Origin: Heritagella sp051881655
Lineage (GTDB): Bacteria; Bacillota; Clostridia; Oscillospirales; Acutalibacteraceae
Reading direction: 5' to 3'
DNA length: 23,905 nt
Assembly: GCA_051881655.1 (NCBI GenBank)
Contig: JBJEQH010000241.1
Span: 1 to 23,905, forward strand
Part shown: positions 12,851 to 21,229 of the stretch, piece after piece
How the letters are laid out: each line of letters opens with the position of its first letter
How positions within the stretch are numbered: position 1 is the first letter of the stretch
Translations under genes and position numbers: made by a program
Notes under the pieces: generated by a model
Seen by the model: only the letters and a program-made list of their open reading frames with translations
Databases searched by the model: none
What the model was told of the DNA's origin: nothing

Positions 12851-15106
12851 TCAGATTCTACGGATTTCGAACTGCTTTGCGTCAAAATCGCCGAACGGAT
12901 GCGGGTAGATATACAGCCCCGCGTTCATCAAAGCGGCGCCGCTCATCACCAGGTCCATCGGGATATTCAGCCGGCGGTCCAGCTCCTCGTTGCCCGTGTG
13001 CACATCGTTCAGTTCACCGGAGGTCACGCGGTATTTGGCATCTGCCTGCAGGCCGCGCAGGCGGATGCACAGCGGTGCGTCCGCCGGAACCGATTTCAGC
13101 TGGACAATATCGAGCAGCGCTTCGCTGCCGTCGGGGCTGGCAAACTGCCAGGCGGCGATATGGCCCTGATACGGGCTGAGCAGCCGGTAATAGTTGCCTC
13201 CGGCCACCAGATCGTACTGCCGCTGATAGATTTCGATCTGCTTTTTCATCACGGTAAGCTCTTCTTCGCCCACCAGGCTCAGGTCCAGCTCGTATCCGAA
13301 GTTGCCGGAGGAGGCCACCACCCCACGGGTGGTCAGCGGGGTCGAGCGGCCGGTGCAGCCGTTGGGAACCGCCGATACATGCGAGCCCATGGTGCAGACC
13401 GGGTAGCCAAAGGAGGTGCCGTACTGGATGAACACGCGCTCGATGGCATCGGTGTTGTCGCTGCACCAGATCTGCGGGGTGTAGTACAGCATACCGGCGT
13501 CAAACCGACCGCCGCCGCCGGAGCATCCCTCGAACAGCACATGGGGGAAGGCGGTGGTGATCCGCTCCAGCAGATCATACACGCCCAGCACAAAGCGGTG
13601 ATAGACCTCGCCCTGATGGCCGGCGGGCAGCAGCTCGCTCCACACATTGGCAAGGTGCCGATTCATATCCCACTTCACATATTCGATGTTGGCGCTCGAG
13701 AGGATATCGCTCATGCGCTCGAACAGGTAATCGCACACGTCCTGCCGGGACATATCCAGCACAAACTGGTACCGGCTGCGCACGCCGGGGCGGTTCTTCG
13801 GGCACAGGCGCCATTCGGGATGGGTGCGGTACAGGTCGCTGTCCTCGCTGATCATCTCCGGCTCAAACCAGATGCCGAATTTCATGCCCAGGCCGTTGAT
13901 GCGGTCCACCAGTTTTTTCAGGCCGCCGTGGATTTTATTCTCGTTGACAAACCAGTCGCCCAGACCGGTGGTATCGCTCTCGCGCTTACCAAACCAGCCG
14001 TCGTCCATTACCAGCATCTCAATGCCGATCTTCGAGGCGTTTTTGGCGATCTGGTACAGCTTTTCCTCGTCAAAGTCGAAGTAGGTGCCCTCCCAGTTGT
14101 TGATCAGCACCGGGCGGTGCTTCAGCTTGTACTCGCCGCGGCACACATTGTGGCGGATCATGGTGTGCTGGCGCTGGCTGAGAACGGATAGCCCCTGCTC
14201 GCTGTACACCATCGAGACCACCGGCGTGGTAAAGCTGTCGCCGTCCTCCAGCAGCCAGCGGAAGGCCTGCGGATGCAGTCCCAGGGTCAGGCGGGTCTGG
14301 TTCAACTGGTCATACTCGCACTCCAAAAGGAAATTGCCGCTGTACAGCAGACTCAGGCCCACGCACTCGCCGCTGTCCTCGGTGGCGTCATGGTTGCACA
14401 GAATGGCAAAGGGGTTCTCGTGGTGGCTGGAGGCGCCGCGCACACTGTCCACCACCAGCTTGCCGTGGCGCACGGGGGTGCGCTCGGGGGCGCGCTCGAA
14501 CACATGCCGGCCGTAAAAGCTGATCAGATCATAGTCGCCCCAGCGGAAATCCAGGCACGCCGACAGGGCGCGCTCCAGCTCGACCTGGCTGCCGGTGGCG
14601 TTGTGGATCACCGCGTGACGGGTGATGGCATCCAGCTTCTCAAAAACCGTATAGTGCAGGGTCACCTGCAGATGGGTGACCGGATCCTCCAGCAGGATGG
14701 AGAGGGTTTCGCCCTCCCCGCCGTTATCATACACATACGGCAGCCCCTGCGGCCGGACAGCCCCGGGGGAAACGGTGTGGGAGACATAGCGCAGGTCGCT
14801 CTCGCGGCTGCCGTCGTCGTTGACGGCGATCAGGCACGCGCTGCGGAAATCCCCGCTGCCGAAAGTGGAGTACTCCTGGGGCAGGGTGTCCACCGAGAAA
14901 TTGCGGTCCATACCGGCTTCGTTGGGGTTGCCGGAAAAGCTGTATTCCACCGGGGTTACATGGGCGGACAGGTCCTCGTCATCGGCCACCTTCGCGCCGT
15001 AGTACAGGTGCAGCAGATAGCCGAAGGGCCCCACCTTCATCTGATAGGTGGAGTGGCGGGTCTGCAGGGTAAAAAGCTGTTTTTCCGAATTTACAATGAT
15101 AGCCAT
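12851..15106 (-). CDS. Alpha-galactosidase, GH36
   Basis: The 751-residue protein is a full-length GH36 alpha-galactosidase that removes alpha-1,6-linked galactose from raffinose, melibiose and similar sugars. It has the N-terminal beta-sandwich, the central barrel with MDDGWFG (residues 367-373), and the two catalytic aspartates: Asp480 in KWDMNR as nucleophile and Asp550 in CSDNTDA as acid/base. The spacing matches the well-studied bacterial enzymes. No signal peptide is seen, so it is cytoplasmic. The ATG at 15106 is preferred because GGAGGG lies 9 bases upstream; the longer open frame to 15208 has no homology-like N-terminus. It follows a GH42 gene in the same direction. Confidence 0.96.
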   Translation of the reverse strand: MAIIVNSEKQLFTLQTRHSTYQMKVGPFGYLLHLYYGAKVADDEDLSAHVTPVEYSFSGNPNEAGMDRNFSVDTLPQEYSTFGSGDFRSACLIAVNDDGSRESDLRYVSHTVSPGAVRPQGLPYVYDNGGEGETLSILLEDPVTHLQVTLHYTVFEKLDAITRHAVIHNATGSQVELERALSACLDFRWGDYDLISFYGRHVFERAPERTPVRHGKLVVDSVRGASSHHENPFAILCNHDATEDSGECVGLSLLYSGNFLLECEYDQLNQTRLTLGLHPQAFRWLLEDGDSFTTPVVSMVYSEQGLSVLSQRQHTMIRHNVCRGEYKLKHRPVLINNWEGTYFDFDEEKLYQIAKNASKIGIEMLVMDDGWFGKRESDTTGLGDWFVNENKIHGGLKKLVDRINGLGMKFGIWFEPEMISEDSDLYRTHPEWRLCPKNRPGVRSRYQFVLDMSRQDVCDYLFERMSDILSSANIEYVKWDMNRHLANVWSELLPAGHQGEVYHRFVLGVYDLLERITTAFPHVLFEGCSGGGGRFDAGMLYYTPQIWCSDNTDAIERVFIQYGTSFGYPVCTMGSHVSAVPNGCTGRSTPLTTRGVVASSGNFGYELDLSLVGEEELTVMKKQIEIYQRQYDLVAGGNYYRLLSPYQGHIAAWQFASPDGSEALLDIVQLKSVPADAPLCIRLRGLQADAKYRVTSGELNDVHTGNEELDRRLNIPMDLVMSGAALMNAGLYIYPHPFGDFDAKQFEIRRI

Positions 15107-15161
15107 CTTGTAATTCCCTCCATATCGGGGGCCGTTTCCCCCTTCTGTTTTCCAATGGATG

Positions 15162-15200
15162 AAAAAGGACCGGGCCGTTTTTTGAAAGCGCGGCCCCTTT
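15162..15200 (-). terminator. Bulged hairpin between GH42 and GH36 genes
   Basis: GGGCCG/CGGCCC (15191-15196 with 15172-15177) forms a core stem, AAAGG/CCTTT extends it past a bulge, and TTTTT follows on the minus strand. It could be a partial terminator that lowers GH36 expression relative to GH42, or simply a stable spacer. I found no clear promoter for GH36 downstream of it. Confidence 0.4.
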
Positions 15201-15260
15201 CTTTTCATCTTAGCATAAAAAAATGGGACATACTATGGAGAATTCATGCAAAAGGCAGGA

Positions 15261-17315
15261 TTATTCTGCCAGCGTGCCCGCCGTGCACAAAACCGTCACT
15301 CCAAACCCCGGCAGCGAGACCGCCGAGACGGGGTCGCCGGTCAGGGCATCGGTAAAGCCATCGGGCAGAGACAGCATCTGCTCCTCCTCCCCGTAGTTCT
15401 GCAGGAACAGGAAATCCTGCTCCTCCCCCTGGCGGCGGGTGGCGATCACTCCATGGGGCAGCGGTTGGTCCAGCGCCCGCGGCAGGGCGAGATCCCGGCT
15501 GATCATCTCATAGAGATCCCGAAGGAAGGCAAGATCCGTGCGGGCCGCCAGATAGTAGGCCTTTCCTTTTCCAAAATCATTCACCGTCAGCGCCGGGGTG
15601 CCCTGATAGAAATCGCGGCCGTAGCGGGCCAGTACCCGGGCCCCCTGTTCGTTAACAATGGCGCACAGCTCACTGACGCGATAGCTGTTTTCGGGCAGGC
15701 GGGCGTCTTTTTCGGGCAGCAGCGTGTTCTCCTCCCCGTCGTACAGGGCGTCTGTCTCCTCATTCCACAGGCCGAAAACCTCCATCATGCCCTGTCCCGG
15801 CACGCCGCCCAGGCAGCACAGGTCGGTTTCGTCCACAATGCCGCTCCAGTAGGTCCCCACCAGTGTGCCGCCGTTTTCCACAAACCGGCGCAGCTTTGTG
15901 GAAAAACCGGCGCGGTACAGGTAGTTCATGGGGGCGATCAGCAGCTTGTACCGGTCAAGACTCATGGTCATATCCACCAGATCCGCCGCAATCCCCTTCT
16001 CCCACAGGGCCCGGTGGTGCATCAGCACCGTATCGAGATAGTGCAGTCCGCCGTTGCGGGGGCCCTTGGCGTCCTCCACGGCCCAGCGGTTTTCCCAGTC
16101 ATACAGCACCGCCGCCTGGGGCTGAACCCGGGTGCGGTACAGTTTTTCATCCAGCTTCTGCAGAACCTCTCCGGTTTCGGCCACATCGCGGAATACCCGG
16201 GTGTTCCCCTCCCCATTGTGGTCCACCACCGCACCGTGGAATTTTTCAAACGAGCCGCGGCTTTTGCGCCACTGGAAATACTGCACCGACTGGGAGCCGT
16301 GGGCCACCGCCTGCATGGAAGAGAGCAGGTGCATGCCGGGGCGCTTTAACTTGCTGACCGGCTGCCAGTTGGTCATGCTGGGGGTGCTCTCCATCAGCAG
16401 CCAGGGCTCGCGCTTGATCGAGCGCATCAGGTCGTGGTTCGCCGCCGCGAAGGCCGCCACGGACAGGTTGTCCCCGTTGTGCCACCAGGGATAGTTGTCC
16501 CACGAGATCACATCCAGCTCCGGCCCGAACCGGAAGTAATCCAGCCCGTCGAAAAAGCCCATCAGATTGGCGGTAACCGGGATGGAGGGCTCCATCTGCC
16601 GGAGGGCGCGGATCTCTTCCTTCATGAAATCCACAGTCTGGAAGGTGGTAAAGCGCTTCCAGTCCAGGTTCAGCCCGTGGAGGGTGCTGTCGCCGTTTTC
16701 AAGCGGCGGGTCGATCTGATCCCACGAGGTATAGGTGTGGCTCCAGAAATCGGCCCACCAGGCGTGATTCAGCTTTTCCAGGGTGCCGTACTTCTCCCTG
16801 AGCCAGTCGGTAAAGGCCGCCCGGCACAGCGGGCAGTAACAGGCGCCGCTGTACTCGTTGCTGATGTGCCACAGAATCACCGCGGGGTTCCCGGCAAAAT
16901 GCCGGGCCAGCCGGGTGTTGATCGCCCGCACCTTCTCCCGGTAAACCGGCGAAGTCATGCAGTGGTTGTGCCGGTCGCCGTAGGCATTGCGCACGCCGTT
17001 GGCGGCCACCCGCAAGACCTCGGGGTATTTTTGGGCCATCCACCGGGGCCGCGCGCCGCTGGGGGTGGCCAGCACCGTATAGATGCCGTTTTCATACAAC
17101 CGGGCGACGATCCGGTCCAGCCAGGAAAAATCGTACACCCCCTCCTCGGGTTCCAGATGGCTCCAGGCGAAAATGCCCATGGATACACAGTTGATATGGG
17201 CCTTCTTCATCAGCTCGATATCCTTTTCCAGTACCTCGGGATAGGACAGCCACTGCTCGGGGTTGTAATCGCCGCCGTGCAGCAGGTGGGGATAACGGGG
17301 GGTGACAGCGTTCAT
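15261..17315 (-). CDS. Beta-galactosidase, GH42
   Basis: The 684-residue protein is a GH42 beta-galactosidase. The N-terminal DYNPEQW motif (residues 16-22), the acid/base Glu154 in HISNEYSG and the nucleophile Glu309 in LLMESTPS are present. Four cysteines (119, 159, 161, 164) form the zinc site seen in many trimeric GH42 enzymes. The barrel is followed by a trimerisation domain (about 390-600) and a small C-terminal beta domain. There is no signal peptide, so it acts on imported galactosides such as lactose, galacto-oligosaccharides or plant-derived fragments. AAAAGGAG precedes the ATG, which lies 36 bases after the amidohydrolase stop, so the two are likely cotranscribed. Confidence 0.96.
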   Translation of the reverse strand: MNAVTPRYPHLLHGGDYNPEQWLSYPEVLEKDIELMKKAHINCVSMGIFAWSHLEPEEGVYDFSWLDRIVARLYENGIYTVLATPSGARPRWMAQKYPEVLRVAANGVRNAYGDRHNHCMTSPVYREKVRAINTRLARHFAGNPAVILWHISNEYSGACYCPLCRAAFTDWLREKYGTLEKLNHAWWADFWSHTYTSWDQIDPPLENGDSTLHGLNLDWKRFTTFQTVDFMKEEIRALRQMEPSIPVTANLMGFFDGLDYFRFGPELDVISWDNYPWWHNGDNLSVAAFAAANHDLMRSIKREPWLLMESTPSMTNWQPVSKLKRPGMHLLSSMQAVAHGSQSVQYFQWRKSRGSFEKFHGAVVDHNGEGNTRVFRDVAETGEVLQKLDEKLYRTRVQPQAAVLYDWENRWAVEDAKGPRNGGLHYLDTVLMHHRALWEKGIAADLVDMTMSLDRYKLLIAPMNYLYRAGFSTKLRRFVENGGTLVGTYWSGIVDETDLCCLGGVPGQGMMEVFGLWNEETDALYDGEENTLLPEKDARLPENSYRVSELCAIVNEQGARVLARYGRDFYQGTPALTVNDFGKGKAYYLAARTDLAFLRDLYEMISRDLALPRALDQPLPHGVIATRRQGEEQDFLFLQNYGEEEQMLSLPDGFTDALTGDPVSAVSLPGFGVTVLCTAGTLAE

Positions 17316-17351
17316 GAGAAAAAACTCCTTTTCAAAAGCAAGAATGCGGGA

Positions 17352-18614
17352 TTACGGACGGCGGCCGGTGCGCTCGAACAACTCGTCGACACAACCGGCA
17401 AGGGGCGTGAACGGGATAGGATCCGGATTTTGAAGAAACGCAAAGGCGTACGCCATATGGCAGGCAGCCGCACCCGGCAGGGTATCCTCGTCGATATCAA
17501 AGCCCGGCTTGTGGCAGTCGATGGTGATGCCCTTTTCCTCGTTGCGGATGCTGTAGAACAGGAAAAAGGACGGATACAGCTTGCTGTAATAGGCGAACGA
17601 TTCGCTGCCCATCATGGCATCCCAGGGCTGCACGCGGGTTTCTCCCAGCGCCTGGGTCAGGGCACGGCGGGCAATTTCGTAGCACGGGTGGGAATTGACC
17701 ACCGACAGCCCCGGGCGGGAAATCCGCTTTTCGGCGGTGCAGCCGTACAGGGCACAGCAGCTGTCCACAATGCGGTGGATGCCGGCAAACAGTGCTTCTC
17801 CGGCCCCGGTTTCGTGATAGAACCGGGCCGTGCCGGAGAACTGCAGGGTATCGGGGATCACATTGCCCGCTTGTCCGGCATGGACACAGCCGATGGACAG
17901 CGTGGCGGGCTGGTACGGGTCCACCGCCTGCAGGCGCAGCTGGGACAGGGCGGTGCTGATGGCCGCAAAGCAGTCGATGGGATTATGGCACAGGCTGGGC
18001 ATGCTGCCGTGGCCGCCGCTGCCGTGCAGGGTGACGGAAAAGCCGATATTACCGGCCTGCAGGGGGCCGTCCGTCAGCAGGGCGGCGCCGGTGCGGCCAC
18101 CGGCCAGTACGTGCAGTCCAAAACAGCCGTCCACCCGGATATGATGCTCTTCGATGTATTTTAAGAGATAATAGAGGTTGCCGCCCCCCTCTTCTCCGCG
18201 CTCGAAGCAGAAAATGATGTCGCCGGGGACCTCCTCCCGGTGCTCCCACAGGATTTCCGCCGCCGTCAGCAGGCAGGCGGTGTGGGCATCGTGGCCGCAG
18301 GCGTGCTGAACGCCGGGCACAAGGCTGACGCAGGTTTTGGGGGCTTTTGCGTTGTTTGGGTCCTCCTGAATGGGCAGTGCGTCGCAGTCGGCGCGCAGCA
18401 AAATGGTCTTTCCCCCGTTTTTTCCGGTGTGCAGAAAGCCCAGCACCCCGCCGTTTTCCACCACCACATGGGGAATGCCGGCCTGGGTCAGGCTCTCGTC
18501 AATATAGCGCACGGTGTTTATTTCCTGCCCGGTCAGCTCGGGGTGCCGGTGCAGGTACCGGCGGTGGTGCAGCAGCGTTTCCTTTTTCTGTTCGCACAGC
18601 GGCAGAAAATCCAT
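17352..18614 (-). CDS. M20D-family amidohydrolase (N-acyl/N-carbamoyl amino acid type)
   Basis: The 420-residue protein belongs to peptidase family M20D, which hydrolyses amide bonds of N-acyl or conjugated amino acids with two metal ions. Visible motifs are RADCDALPI (residues 74-82), HACGHDAHT (104-112), GEEGGGN (140-146) with the catalytic Glu, GLHV with His168, GGHGSMP (200-206) and a final metal-binding His368 in CHKPGFDIDE. Thus all expected metal ligands are in place. The FERGEE segment replaces the usual FQPAEE. AGGAGA lies 8 bases before the ATG. It heads the unit with the two galactosidases and directly follows the AroM/DUF1177 operon, so it could serve either. Confidence 0.92.
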   Translation of the reverse strand: MDFLPLCEQKKETLLHHRRYLHRHPELTGQEINTVRYIDESLTQAGIPHVVVENGGVLGFLHTGKNGGKTILLRADCDALPIQEDPNNAKAPKTCVSLVPGVQHACGHDAHTACLLTAAEILWEHREEVPGDIIFCFERGEEGGGNLYYLLKYIEEHHIRVDGCFGLHVLAGGRTGAALLTDGPLQAGNIGFSVTLHGSGGHGSMPSLCHNPIDCFAAISTALSQLRLQAVDPYQPATLSIGCVHAGQAGNVIPDTLQFSGTARFYHETGAGEALFAGIHRIVDSCCALYGCTAEKRISRPGLSVVNSHPCYEIARRALTQALGETRVQPWDAMMGSESFAYYSKLYPSFFLFYSIRNEEKGITIDCHKPGFDIDEDTLPGAAACHMAYAFAFLQNPDPIPFTPLAGCVDELFERTGRRP

Positions 18615-18647
18615 GAATGGTGTCTCCTCTCTGCTCCTTTTTTCTTT

Positions 18648-18658
18648 ATTGTATCACA
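18648..18658 (-). promoter_or_regulatory. Extended -10 promoter of the amidohydrolase/galactosidase unit
   Basis: On the minus strand TGTGA is followed by TACAAT (18648-18653), a match to the TRTGn extended -10 motif. No good -35 box is seen. It lies directly after the terminator of the upstream gene and 34 bases before the start codon. Confidence 0.45.
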
Positions 18659-18676
18659 GTTTGGGAAAAAGGAAAG

Positions 18677-18717
18677 AAAAAAGAACCCGCACCGGCCAAA
18701 AAGGCAGATGCGGGTTC
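18677..18717 (-). terminator. Terminator of the DUF917/AroM operon
   Basis: GAACCCGCA and TGCGGGTTC (18683-18691 with 18709-18717) pair in a 9-bp stem followed by TTTTTT on the minus strand (18677-18682). It begins 14 bases after the stop of the M29-like gene and separates that operon from the amidohydrolase gene. Confidence 0.88.
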
Positions 18718-18730
18718 CCCCAAAAACTTT

Positions 18731-19696
18731 TTATTCGTTTACCAGCAGGCGGCCGCCTTCGATGACCTTTACATCATCAAAGTAAACGGTGGGCTCCAGC
18801 GTGACGAAGTCAATATGGGACGGGGCTTTGATTACACCGCCGAAGGAGGTGTTGGTCCCAAAGGCCACATGGACCGATGCGTAAATCTTCTCGTCCTCCA
18901 GAATCACGCCGGTCAGCTTGGCCATGGGGTTGGTGCCGATGCCCAGCTCGCCCACGCTGCGGGACAGCTCGTGTTCCGGGATCATCGCCTCGACCTTCGC
19001 GGCGTTTTTGCCCTCAATCTTCGTGATCCGGCCGTTCTCGATGGTGAACACGATGGGATCGGTGGTCATCTCGCCGTCCAGCACGATGTTGCCGATGCAG
19101 TAGGTGCCGTTGGTGGTTCCCTCCAGCGGAGCGGTATAGGCCTCGCCGCTGGGCAGGTTGCCGGATTCACCGGGGTTCAGATACACGCCCTTGCTGGGTA
19201 CGCCGGCGCGGCCGGTGATATCCAGGTGAAGCTCGTGCCCGCCCAGGGTGCAGACGCGCACATGGTTGGTTTTGGTGAGAAGCCGGGTGTATACCTCGGT
19301 AATGCGGGCCACTTCCCTGTAATCGGCCTTGATCGGGCCCTCACTGAACATGGCCTCGGTAATGCCGGGCATGGTGGCGATGCGGGCACCGTTTTTGGCG
19401 GCGTTGATGCGGGCGTTGGTGTGGGTGATGGAATCGCAGGTGGGGGCGATCACCACGTCGGCCTCCATCATGGCGGCGGCTACGGCCGCCGGGGGTTCCT
19501 GCCCGGAAACGCCGCAGACGGGAATCTGCATCAGAACCGGTTTGGCACCCAGGTCCTTGGCGGTCTCGTACAAAGCGGTGCCCAGGGGCAGCTTTTCGTC
19601 GTCCGTCAGGATCAGTACGCGCTCGCCTTCCTTCAGGCCCATGCATTTCTCGTAAATAATCTCGCACCCGGTGCGGAATTTGGGATCCATTGCCAT
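18731..19696 (-). CDS. M29/COG2309-type metalloenzyme (leucyl aminopeptidase T-like)
   Basis: The 321-residue protein resembles the COG2309 group, annotated as aminopeptidase T/M29, which also includes NicX-type 2,5-dihydroxypyridine dioxygenases. Visible family motifs are NPGESGNLPSGEAY (residues 174-187), GELGIGTNP (249-257), and a His276 plus His294-x-Asp296 set that could bind a metal ion. At 321 residues it is shorter than classical M29 peptidases (about 400), closer to the dioxygenase-like side; the reaction is therefore open. GAGGAA precedes the ATG at 19696; the GTG at 19741 lies inside the upstream gene without a ribosome site. It is the last gene of the operon. Confidence 0.75.
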   Translation of the reverse strand: MAMDPKFRTGCEIIYEKCMGLKEGERVLILTDDEKLPLGTALYETAKDLGAKPVLMQIPVCGVSGQEPPAAVAAAMMEADVVIAPTCDSITHTNARINAAKNGARIATMPGITEAMFSEGPIKADYREVARITEVYTRLLTKTNHVRVCTLGGHELHLDITGRAGVPSKGVYLNPGESGNLPSGEAYTAPLEGTTNGTYCIGNIVLDGEMTTDPIVFTIENGRITKIEGKNAAKVEAMIPEHELSRSVGELGIGTNPMAKLTGVILEDEKIYASVHVAFGTNTSFGGVIKAPSHIDFVTLEPTVYFDDVKVIEGGRLLVNE

Positions 19697-19730
19697 TGTC
19701 TTTCTTCCTCTTTTCTGCGATTGATAGGGG

Positions 19731-20435
19731 TCAGATTTCACCGGGCTTTCGCTCGATATCCGACAGGATTTCCGCCGCTACGCAGGCGGTCAGTGTGCGG
19801 GGCAGCAAAACGGGCAGGCCGCTGGCTTTCCCCACCAGTGTTTTCATGTGCTGGGTAAAGCCCATGCAGTCCAAACACACGAACTGGGCGCCGCTGTCCC
19901 GCAGGGACAAGGCCGCCCGCTCGATCAACGCGGGGTCGCCATAGGGCGAAGCGGAGACGACCACCGGGGTGACCCCCGCGGCCTTCCAGCGCTGTTTCCC
20001 CTCCTCCACCTGATCGGGGTCGGGGACGATGACGGCGATTTTTCCGCCGTCGGCCAGTTGGGCGGCGGTAAAGTTAAAGATCTTCTGGGGCAGCAGCAGC
20101 GGAACCCGGTGGGCAAATTTGGGGAACGAGCCGGTGCACAAAAGCAGAATGGCATCAGCCCCCTCCTCCTCGGCTTTCCCGATGCAGGCCTGCAGCAGCG
20201 GATTTACGCAGCGCCCGGCAAACTTTGCCTGGCGCCCGTCGCGCATACGCGAGACCAGCACCTCGTCCCCCTGCAGGGGGCTGAACTGCTCAGTCACCTC
20301 CTGCAGGGTATAGGGATCCAGTGCGCCGTACTCCACCATCTCGATATCCTGCGGCAGCCGGCTGCGCACATCGTCGGTCATGTCCACCCGGGGGGACTGG
20401 CCAATGGTAATCACGGCGAGTTTTTTCTTCTTCAT
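19731..20435 (-). CDS. AroM-family protein, copy 1 (canonical)
   Basis: The 234-residue protein belongs to the AroM family. It has the N-terminal ITIGQSPRVDM motif (residues 9-19) that defines the family, EYGALD (35-40), and two cysteines, Cys100 in LLLCTGSF and Cys190 in LDCMGFT, placed as the two catalytic thiols of Asp/Glu/hydantoin racemases. E. coli aroM is controlled with aroL by TyrR but has no proven activity. GAGAGGAG lies before the ATG. It follows the second AroM copy by 28 bases and precedes the M29-like gene by 34 bases. Racemase-like chemistry is my inference from the fold and cysteines. Confidence 0.85.
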   Translation of the reverse strand: MKKKKLAVITIGQSPRVDMTDDVRSRLPQDIEMVEYGALDPYTLQEVTEQFSPLQGDEVLVSRMRDGRQAKFAGRCVNPLLQACIGKAEEEGADAILLLCTGSFPKFAHRVPLLLPQKIFNFTAAQLADGGKIAVIVPDPDQVEEGKQRWKAAGVTPVVVSASPYGDPALIERAALSLRDSGAQFVCLDCMGFTQHMKTLVGKASGLPVLLPRTLTACVAAEILSDIERKPGEI

Positions 20436-20463
20436 GGAAAAGCTCCTCTCAAGCCGCCCGTTC

Positions 20464-21162
20464 TCAGGGACGGGTGCGCTCGATGCTCGACAGGATCTCG
20501 GCCGTGACAGCCGATACCAGGGTGCGCGGCACCAGCACCGGCAGGCCGCTGGCCCGCTCGGCCACGGTCTTCATGCGCTGGGTAAAGCCCATGCAGTCAA
20601 AGCAGATGAACTGGGCGCCGCTGTCCCGCAGAGAGGCGGCCACCTGCTCCAGATGGTCGATCTGATCCATGCTGGGATAGGACGAAACCACGATGGGATC
20701 CACCCCCGCGGCCTTCCAGCGCTTGATGCCGTCCTCCACCTGGTCGGGATCGGGCAGGATGACGGCGATTTTTCCGCCGTCGGCCAGCTGGGCGGCGGTG
20801 GAGTTCAGAATCAGCTGCGGCAGGATCAGGGGGACGTGGTGTTCAAAATGGGGGAATTCACCGGTGCACTGCAGCAGAACGGCGTCGGCCCCATCCTGCT
20901 CGGCGTCAAAAATGCGCTGCTGCAGCCGGGGCACGATTTTTTCCTCGCCCAGCCGCACACCCACGCCGCAGGCGCCACCCACCAGCACCCCGTCACCGGG
21001 GCCGGGGGCATAATCGCGCTCAATCTCCTCCAGGGTCAGCCCGTCCAGCGCGCCGTACTGCATGATCTCGATATCCTCCGGCAGGCGCGTGAGCATATCG
21101 TCGTTTTCCTTCAGGCAGGGCCTCTGTCCGATGGACAGGATGGCCAGTTTCCTTTTTTTCAT
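20464..21162 (-). CDS. AroM-family protein, copy 2 (divergent N-terminal motif)
   Basis: The 232-residue protein is a tandem paralog of the gene at 19731-20435 and can be aligned along its whole length. A 30-base run is identical in both genes (20028-20057 and 20758-20787), encoding the shared LADGGKIAVI region. Cys99 in LQCTGEF and Cys190 in FDCMGFT keep the two-cysteine pattern. The N-terminal family motif is altered: SIGQRPCLKEND replaces IGQSPRVDMTD, so the SPR triplet is lost and a cysteine appears. The central part (61-70) is also glycine-rich and different. AAAGGAGA lies 8 bases before the ATG. A different substrate or a heteromer with copy 1 is possible. Confidence 0.85.
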   Translation of the reverse strand: MKKRKLAILSIGQRPCLKENDDMLTRLPEDIEIMQYGALDGLTLEEIERDYAPGPGDGVLVGGACGVGVRLGEEKIVPRLQQRIFDAEQDGADAVLLQCTGEFPHFEHHVPLILPQLILNSTAAQLADGGKIAVILPDPDQVEDGIKRWKAAGVDPIVVSSYPSMDQIDHLEQVAASLRDSGAQFICFDCMGFTQRMKTVAERASGLPVLVPRTLVSAVTAEILSSIERTRP

Positions 21163-21192
21163 CGGGGTGGTCTCCTTTCCGGATTATGGGAA

Positions 21193-21219
21193 TTTGGCCG
21201 GCTGAAGCAGCCGGCCAAA
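21193..21219 (-). promoter_or_regulatory. Intercistronic hairpin between DUF1177 and AroM copy 2
   Basis: A perfect 12-bp inverted repeat (21193-21204 with 21208-21219) has a 3-base loop and ends about 30 bases before the AroM copy 2 start. The core is GGCCGGC. No T tract follows on either strand, so it is more likely an mRNA stability or processing element than a terminator. Confidence 0.65.
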
Positions 21220-21229
21220 CCAAACGATA

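Noticed and set aside
12743..14191. Plus-strand open frame of 482 codons
   Set aside because: It is antisense to the GH36 gene and rich in His, Gln and Val as expected for a complementary frame.
16434..18164. Plus-strand open frame of 576 codons
   Set aside because: It is antisense to the GH42 and M20D genes, which both have all catalytic residues.
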